Source: Ramlibacter rhizophilus
GTDB lineage: Bacteria > Pseudomonadota > Gammaproteobacteria > Burkholderiales > Burkholderiaceae_C
Direction of reading: 5' to 3'
Assembly: GCF_004681965.1 (NCBI RefSeq)
Contig: NZ_SMLL01000001.1
Coordinates: forward strand, 186,001-250,000
DNA length: 64,000 nucleotides
Shown here: one piece after another, positions 59,959 through 64,000 of the stretch
Numbering within the stretch: the stretch's first letter is position 1
How the letters are laid out: every line of letters begins with the position of its first letter
Notes under the pieces: generated by a model
What the model was told of the DNA's origin: nothing
The model's input: the letters and a program-made list of their open reading frames with translations, nothing else
Databases searched by the model: none
Position numbers and translations under genes: made by a program

Positions 59959-59977
59959 GGTTTCCGAATCGTGAACG
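59959..59977. promoter_or_regulatory. Second copy of the LysR operator core
   Basis: GGTTTCCGAATC (59959-59970) is identical to the left arm plus spacer of the dyad at 56728; the right arm here is degenerate (TGAAC). It lies 55 nt before the alpha-hydroxy-acid oxidase start, almost exactly the spacing of the other site to the NTF2-like gene. No other copy was noticed in the window. Confidence 0.6.
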
Positions 59978-60031
59978 CTGGCCGGCGCTGCGTCCGGGTT
60001 TACCCGCGCCTGCAGCGCGGCGCCGGCGGCT

Positions 60032-61021
60032 TCACGCGACCTTCAGCACCAGGTTGCCGTTCACCTCGCCGCGTTCGAGGCGCTCGTGCGCCTGGACGAT
60101 CTGCGCGAGCGGCATGCGATCGGCGATGCGGTGCTGCAGGGCGCCCCGCTCCAGCAGGCGGGTGAGCGTCGCGGTGGCGCGCTGGCGGTCCTGCGGGCTC
60201 AGGGCATAGACCAGGAAGAACTTGAGCTGGAGGTTGCGCGCCAGCAGGGGGTAGAAGGGCAGCTGCACCGACGCGCCGGTGTTGCCGTACACGACGCACT
60301 CGCCGTGGTCCTTGAGCATCTGCAGGTCGGCTTCGCCGTTGGCCGACAGGTCCAGCTCGATGATGCGGTCCACGCCGGCACCCCGGGTCATCTCCAGCAC
60401 GCGCTCGGCCACGGGTTCGCTCTTGTAGAGGACGACCTCGTCCGCACCCGCCGCCCGTGCCAGGGCGGCCTTCTCGGGCGTGCTGGTGGTCGCGATGACG
60501 CGCGCGGCCCCGAGCTGGCTGGCCATCTGCACGGCGTAGTGGCCGACCGCCCCCGCGCCGCCCGCCACGAGCACCGTGCGCCCGGCCACGCCGCCGTCCA
60601 TCAGCACGGCATGCATGGCCGTGAGGGCCGGGATGCCCAGGCAGGCCCCGGCCTCGCCGGGGGTGTCGTCCGGCAGCCGCACGGCCTGCGCCTGCGGCAG
60701 GCACAGCCATTCGCAGGCCGTGCCGTGGGCCCGCCCGCGCGCGGCGTTCCAGACCCAGACCCGCTCGCCGAGGCGGCCCGGGTCCACGCCGTCCCCGAGT
60801 GCATCGATCACGCCCATGCCGTCGCTGTGCGGGATCACGCGCGGATAGGGCATGGTGCCGCCGCTGCGCAGCCCCGTGCGGCTCTTCACGTCGGAGGGAT
60901 TGACGCCCGACCAGTGCACGCGCACCCGCACCTCGCCGGGCAGGGGTTCGGGACAGGGAAGATCGCCCAGCACGAGGACTTCCCGTGCCGGACCGAGGCG
61001 TTCGTAGTAGGCAGCTTTCAT
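60032..61021 (-). CDS. Zinc-independent NADPH:quinone oxidoreductase-type MDR protein
   Basis: A 329-residue medium-chain dehydrogenase/reductase without the structural zinc cysteines. It shows EVRVRVHWSGVNPSDVKSRTG, VIPHSDGMGVIDALG, ERVWVWNA, the nucleotide motif VLVAGGAGAVGHYAVQMASQLGAARVIATTST and the C-terminal ERLERGEVNGNLVLKVA. Related enzymes reduce quinones or enoyl compounds with NADPH. It is a single gene, 127 nt beyond the oxidase start on the same strand; the gap includes the second LysR-type site, so it probably lies outside that operon. Confidence 0.9.
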   Translation of the reverse strand: MKAAYYERLGPAREVLVLGDLPCPEPLPGEVRVRVHWSGVNPSDVKSRTGLRSGGTMPYPRVIPHSDGMGVIDALGDGVDPGRLGERVWVWNAARGRAHGTACEWLCLPQAQAVRLPDDTPGEAGACLGIPALTAMHAVLMDGGVAGRTVLVAGGAGAVGHYAVQMASQLGAARVIATTSTPEKAALARAAGADEVVLYKSEPVAERVLEMTRGAGVDRIIELDLSANGEADLQMLKDHGECVVYGNTGASVQLPFYPLLARNLQLKFFLVYALSPQDRQRATATLTRLLERGALQHRIADRMPLAQIVQAHERLERGEVNGNLVLKVA

Positions 61022-61113
61022 GCGACGAGTCTAGGGGCGCGGGCCGCCGTGCGGCCGGGCCCCCGCAGCAGCCCCGCGCGGCATAGACTCACCGCAGCGA
61101 ACTGCGAGGAACC

Positions 61114-61311
61114 ATGCGCCTGCTCATTGCCCTGCTCCTGCCCTGGCTGACCTTCTTCACCATCGGCCGGCCGCTGGCCGGCATCGTCTGCCTGGTGCTG
61201 CAGCTCACCATCATCGGCTGGCTGCCGGCGGCGATCTGGGCCGTGTATGCGTGGAGCGAATACAAGTCGGACAAGCGGGTGGAGGAACGCCTGCGCGAGC
61301 GCCAGCGCTAG
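61114..61311 (+). CDS. YqaE/Pmp3 family small membrane protein
   Basis: A 65-residue membrane peptide of the Pmp3/UPF0057 family: two hydrophobic helices (LLIALLLPWLTFFTIGRPLAGIVCLVLQLTIIGWLPAAIWAVYA) and a charged tail EYKSDKRVEERLRERQR. Homologues influence membrane potential and cation tolerance. The stop overlaps the end of the convergent lipoprotein gene by 4 nt. A GAGGAACC-like site lies before the ATG. Confidence 0.85.
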   Translation: MRLLIALLLPWLTFFTIGRPLAGIVCLVLQLTIIGWLPAAIWAVYAWSEYKSDKRVEERLRERQR

Positions 61312-62564
61312 CGCCAGCGCGCCGCCATCGAGTCCGCCGAGAAGCGCGGATCGCGCGTGATCGCGCCCAGGTCCACGAACTCCATCTGCGACAGCGGGAT
61401 GGACGAGAGCTCGCCGAAGAGGCGCGAGTCCCAGCCCGCGCCGGGCTCGCCCGGGACGTAGAAGTCCTCGCCGATGTCGTGCACGTACAGGCCGTACTGC
61501 TTGGCGGCGGTGGCGATGGCCTTGGCGTGGGTGCTCCAGGTGGACGGGATGACGAAGTCCGCGCGCAGGCGCAGCACCGCGCCCCAGGGAATGCCGCCGG
61601 GCGTGTCGCCGCCCGCGCCGTGGCTGGCGGGCCAGACGTACTCGCGCGAGAGCACGGCGTCGCGGAAGGTCACGCGCAGCGCGTGGCGGATCTCGCCCGT
61701 GGAGGCTTCTTCCACCTTGGCGAGGAAGGGCGTGATGGGCAGCGCCGCGGCGCCCGCGGCGGTCCAGCGGTCCGGGCGCATGGACAGCGAGTTCAGGTTC
61801 CAGCCGGCCGTCGCCAGGGCGTACCACTGGCCGGACAGCTGGTAGGGGAAGTAGGCCTCCCACAGTCGGCAGGCGTTCTGCTCCAGCACCAGCAGGTGGT
61901 GGTCGCCGCAGGTGTTGGGGTCGTTGCAGTTGCCCCCGCCGTGCTTGGGATTGGACTTGGGGAAGGGGAAGCGCCGCGCCTCGGGCGCGACGGTGCTGCA
62001 GCCTCGCACCAGCTCGAAGCCGCCGCCCTGGGCCACGGCGCAGTCGCTCTCGTGCGGCCAGCCCTTCTCGGTGCTCACGCCGGAGGGCGTGAAGTCGAAC
62101 TGCACGGTGGGCCAGTCGGTCGTGGCCGAGGTGCCGTCCACCAGGTTGACGGGCATGCCGAAGTAGTTGCCCAGATCGTTCGGGTCCTCGCCGCGCCACC
62201 AGTCGGCCCGGAAGGGCGTGCTCGCGCCCACGGAGGCGATCCACGCGGCGCTGCGCGGGTGCACAGGAAAGCGCACGGGGTCGTCGATGCGCGTGTTGAA
62301 GATGGCGTCCGACGGGAACAGCTCGCAGCCGCCCAGCGTGGGCGCCGGCTGGGCAAGCGGCTGGACTGCGCTGCCGCTGCCGGTACCGCTGCCCGTGCCC
62401 GTGCTGGCCCCGGGCAGTGCGGCCGGTGGGCTCGCCTCGGTGTTCGGCGCGGCGGCGGCCTCGGGCGCGCTGGCCGTCGAGCCGCCCCCGCAGGCCGCCA
62501 CCAGCAGTGCCGCCGCGACCGCCACGACCATGCGGCTGCCCCGCCCGTCCCATCGTTTCTGCAT
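61308..62564 (-). CDS. Secreted lipoprotein of unknown function
   Basis: A 418-residue predicted lipoprotein. Start 62564 is preceded by a near-ideal AGGAGGAGG site; the signal ends at VAACGGGS. A Ser/Gly/Ala/Pro-rich linker (to about residue 75) precedes a large domain with cysteine pairs: GGCELFPSDAIFNTRIDDPVRFPVHPRS, NLVDGTSATTDWPTVQFDF, GGGNCNDPNTCGDHHLLVLEQNACRLWEAYFPY, AKQYGLYVHDIGEDF. The cysteine spacing implies disulfides outside the cytoplasm. I do not recognise the family; homologues seem to be exported proteins of soil bacteria. No operon partner. Confidence 0.8.
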   Translation of the reverse strand: MQKRWDGRGSRMVVAVAAALLVAACGGGSTASAPEAAAAPNTEASPPAALPGASTGTGSGTGSGSAVQPLAQPAPTLGGCELFPSDAIFNTRIDDPVRFPVHPRSAAWIASVGASTPFRADWWRGEDPNDLGNYFGMPVNLVDGTSATTDWPTVQFDFTPSGVSTEKGWPHESDCAVAQGGGFELVRGCSTVAPEARRFPFPKSNPKHGGGNCNDPNTCGDHHLLVLEQNACRLWEAYFPYQLSGQWYALATAGWNLNSLSMRPDRWTAAGAAALPITPFLAKVEEASTGEIRHALRVTFRDAVLSREYVWPASHGAGGDTPGGIPWGAVLRLRADFVIPSTWSTHAKAIATAAKQYGLYVHDIGEDFYVPGEPGAGWDSRLFGELSSIPLSQMEFVDLGAITRDPRFSADSMAARWR

Positions 62565-62796
62565 ACGCTTCCTCCTCCTGATCGATCTGACCGAGCATCC
62601 CGCCTGGAGCTCAGCCGTGATTCTTGGACGGCTGTCGAGCCAAGGCCTGTCACAAGGTGCAAAGCTTGAAGGCAAGGTGTAGGCGCGCCGGGCTCGAACC
62701 GGGATGGACGCGGGTCAGGCTCGCTTCCTACAGACGCGAGGCTCAAATGCTCATCTACTCAAGGGGTTTCGGTCGTTTGCGCCGAATGGAGTGGAA

Positions 62797-63414
62797 ATGA
62801 GGACGCAGCCTCGGTTGCCAGCGGAGTTTCGCGTCGACAGGCAGGGTGCGCGGCAAGGGCGCCAGGTTCTCCTGCTCCATCCGAACCGGGAAGTGGCCGA
62901 CATCCTGTCGCTGCTGCTGGAATTCCGCGGCCACCCGTGTGCCGTCGCCCACACCGAAGCCCAGGCAGTCGGCCTGGCCGGTCGCTGCGCCCCCCAGGTG
63001 CTGGTCCTTGGCGGCATGCCCATGCCCCACGCCTGCGAGGTGCGCGAGCGCATCCGGGCGCTCCCCGGTTGCCAGGCCCTGTTCACGATCACGCTGGCGC
63101 GGTGCCCGGGCGCTGCGGATGCGCAAGCGCCGTGGCTGCATGGTGCTGACGCCTACCTGCCTGGCGCCGTGGACGTGGACCGCGTGTCGAGCCTCATCGC
63201 GGTCGCCGCGGACCGGGCCGCCACCGCGCTGGCCGATCCCGCGCCTGCGACGCTGCGGGACCTGAACCCGACGCGTTCACGGCGGGCGGCGCAGGCGCTT
63301 CTCGGCCGCCGCCTGGAAGGGACGCGGTCCGGTGCGCCTGCGGCGCACGAATGGCGGCCGGCGATTCCCCGAGCCGTCGAGGAACTGCTTTCCAGTTCCT
63401 CGACCGTCTCCTAG
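62797..63414 (+). CDS. Receiver-like (pseudo-receiver) protein
   Basis: A 205-residue protein with a receiver-type fold at about residues 15-135: GRQVLLLHPNREVADILSLLLEFRGHPCAVAHTEAQAVGLA then QVLVLGGMPMPHACEVRERIRALPGC and FTITLARC, HGADAYLPGAVDVDRVSSLI. The usual phospho-acceptor aspartate in the LLLD-x-x-MP motif is glycine (VLGGMPMP), and the lysine of the KP motif is glycine-alanine-valine. The acidic pocket near the N-terminus is also absent. It therefore cannot be phosphorylated in the normal way. The C-terminus is a short unstructured tail. ATG 62797 follows GGAG. Confidence 0.7.
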   Translation: MRTQPRLPAEFRVDRQGARQGRQVLLLHPNREVADILSLLLEFRGHPCAVAHTEAQAVGLAGRCAPQVLVLGGMPMPHACEVRERIRALPGCQALFTITLARCPGAADAQAPWLHGADAYLPGAVDVDRVSSLIAVAADRAATALADPAPATLRDLNPTRSRRAAQALLGRRLEGTRSGAPAAHEWRPAIPRAVEELLSSSSTVS

Positions 63415-63443
63415 GAGGCGCGGCGCATCGGGCGCTCGCCAGG

Positions 63444-63648
63444 CTACTTCCCGCCCCAGTGGGCGAAGCGCCGCTCGGCCAGGATGAACACCAGGTTCAC
63501 GGCGTAGCCGAGCAGGCCGGCGGCGAAGATGGCCGCGTACATCTCGGCATGTCGAAGATCATCTGCGCGTTCATCACGCGCTGGCCGAGGCCGTCGGTCG
63601 AGCCGATGAACATCTCCGCGACGATGACGCTTGCGATTGAGCGCAGGC
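63444..63648 (-). pseudogene. 3' fragment of an ABC transporter permease (decayed)
   Basis: The reverse strand encodes SVIVAEMFIGSTDGLGQRVMNAQMIFDMP and, after a shift of one base, EMYAAIFAAGLLGYAVNLVFILAERRFAHWGGK ending at a TAG at 63444. This is the C-terminal end of a nitrate/sulfonate/taurine-type ABC permease. Restoring one C in the CC at 63546-63547 (ATGCCGAG to ATGCCCGAG) reconnects both parts. The 5' two thirds of the gene are missing; its upstream end abuts a LysR fragment in a different frame. Confidence 0.75.
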
Positions 63649-63735
63649 CACGTGCAGCTTCTCGGTCGCCTTGCGGATGGAGCCGGCGCGGGCAACCGCA
63701 TCCAGCATCACGTAGCTGCGCGGCAGATGCAGCAT
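63646..63735 (-). pseudogene. 5' fragment of a LysR-type regulator gene
   Basis: Thirty codons from ATG 63735 on the minus strand read MLHLPRSYVMLDAVARAGSI RKATEKLHVA, the first helices of a LysR-type helix-turn-helix. After this the sequence changes abruptly to permease DNA at about 63646-63650. The start lies 17 nt after the stop of the AtzH/HpxZ-like gene, so it was the next gene of that cluster before a deletion removed most of it. Confidence 0.65.
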
Positions 63736-63752
63736 GCGCGTGAGGGCGGCCT

Positions 63753-64000
63753 CTAGGCGGCCAGCAGGCTCACGTGCGCCGCGACCACGCGCCAGCCCTC
63801 GGGCGTGCGCAGCCAGGTCTGGCTCTGGCGGCCCGTGCGTGGGCTGCCTTCCCGGCGGAACTCGATGTTGGCAGTGGCGAAGTCCTGCCCATACGTGGTG
63901 ATCACCGTCTTGAGCACCTCGCGCGCCAGGCCCTGCGCGGGCCGCGCGCCGCGGAAGGCCTGGATGGCCCCGTAGCCGTAGAGGTTCTCGGTGGCGCCGT
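63753..64000 (-). CDS. AtzH/HpxZ-like protein (DUF3225), 5' part outside window
   Basis: The visible 82 codons (minus strand, open at the window end) read [78 protein letters not shown]. This matches the C-terminal two thirds of the SnoaL-like DUF3225 family found next to AtzE/AtzG-type amidase complexes and in oxalurate/ureide (hpx) clusters. The role of AtzH is allophanate-pathway related in atrazine degraders. The gene itself is intact as far as seen. Confidence 0.8.
   Translation of the reverse strand, partial: GATENLYGYGAIQAFRGARPAQGLAREVLKTVITTYGQDFATANIEFRREGSPRTGRQSQTWLRTPEGWRVVAAHVSLLAA

Noticed and set aside
62685..62765. tRNA-like sequence on the minus strand (GGTTCGAGCCCGG T-arm-like stem and a CTCGC/GCGAG stem)
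   Set aside because: The T-arm-like part is suggestive, but the second stem has an 11-nt loop, there is no normal D-arm, and the acceptor strands do not pair. At best it is a decayed tRNA fragment; a tRNA scan would settle it.

Overview
The window is very GC-rich, densely packed DNA that reads like the chromosome of a betaproteobacterium in the Burkholderiales, most likely a Comamonadaceae member (Ramlibacter/Variovorax/Hydrogenophaga-like). The basis is inference from gene content: several Bug/TctC solute-binding proteins, LysR-controlled carboxylate-catabolism operons, a lithotrophic sox cluster and Burkholderiales-type short intergenic repeats. No rRNA, convincing tRNA, CRISPR array, transposase or prophage gene was seen.

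Layout. 1-8169: the 3' part of a TctA permease, a small phosphoesterase, a hybrid histidine kinase, then a LysR-associated operon of an enolase-superfamily enzyme, a TctC-type binding protein and an arylmalonate-decarboxylase homologue. 8229-12066: a methanogen-output-domain protein with a PAS histidine kinase, facing an orphan PilB/GspE-type ATPase. 12178-26083: a sulfur-oxidation island. fccAB (flavocytochrome c sulfide dehydrogenase) diverges from dsrE-like, soxR, soxH-like, soxW, soxCD, soxYZ, soxAX, soxB and a GlcG-like gene, and a YeeE/TsuA-type thiosulfate transporter lies downstream. Together these would import, bind and oxidise thiosulfate or sulfide in the periplasm under an ArsR-type thiol sensor, with ATTC/GAAT palindromes as candidate operators.

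26084-30030: a lower-GC accessory patch with a frameshifted exported gene, an unknown exported protein, a DUF3606 protein, an EstB-like esterase and a block of short dispersed repeats. 30030-40452: HU, a GIY-YIG-like protein, a MazG-like pyrophosphohydrolase and a tightly coupled recC-recB-recD operon. 40537-47853: a PAS kinase, a glgP-pfkB pair, a proline-rich lipoprotein, an alpha/beta hydrolase and a GH100-like glycosidase, suggesting alpha-glucan or sucrose use. 48057-53242: a very large SARP/BTAD-AAA-TPR regulator divergent from a cupin-methyltransferase pair, then a glutathione S-transferase.

53245-59904: two catabolic operons around one LysR gene. The first holds NTF2-like, maleylacetate-reductase-like, TauD/TfdA-like and FAH-family genes. 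The second holds an alpha-hydroxy-acid oxidase and a TctC protein. Both carry the same 12-nt operator core about 55 nt before the first start codon, which ties them into one candidate regulon. 60032-64000: a quinone reductase, a Pmp3 peptide, a secreted lipoprotein, a receiver-like protein lacking its phospho-acceptor, and a decayed locus in which a LysR N-terminus is joined to the 3' end of an ABC permease beside an AtzH/HpxZ-like gene cut by the window end.
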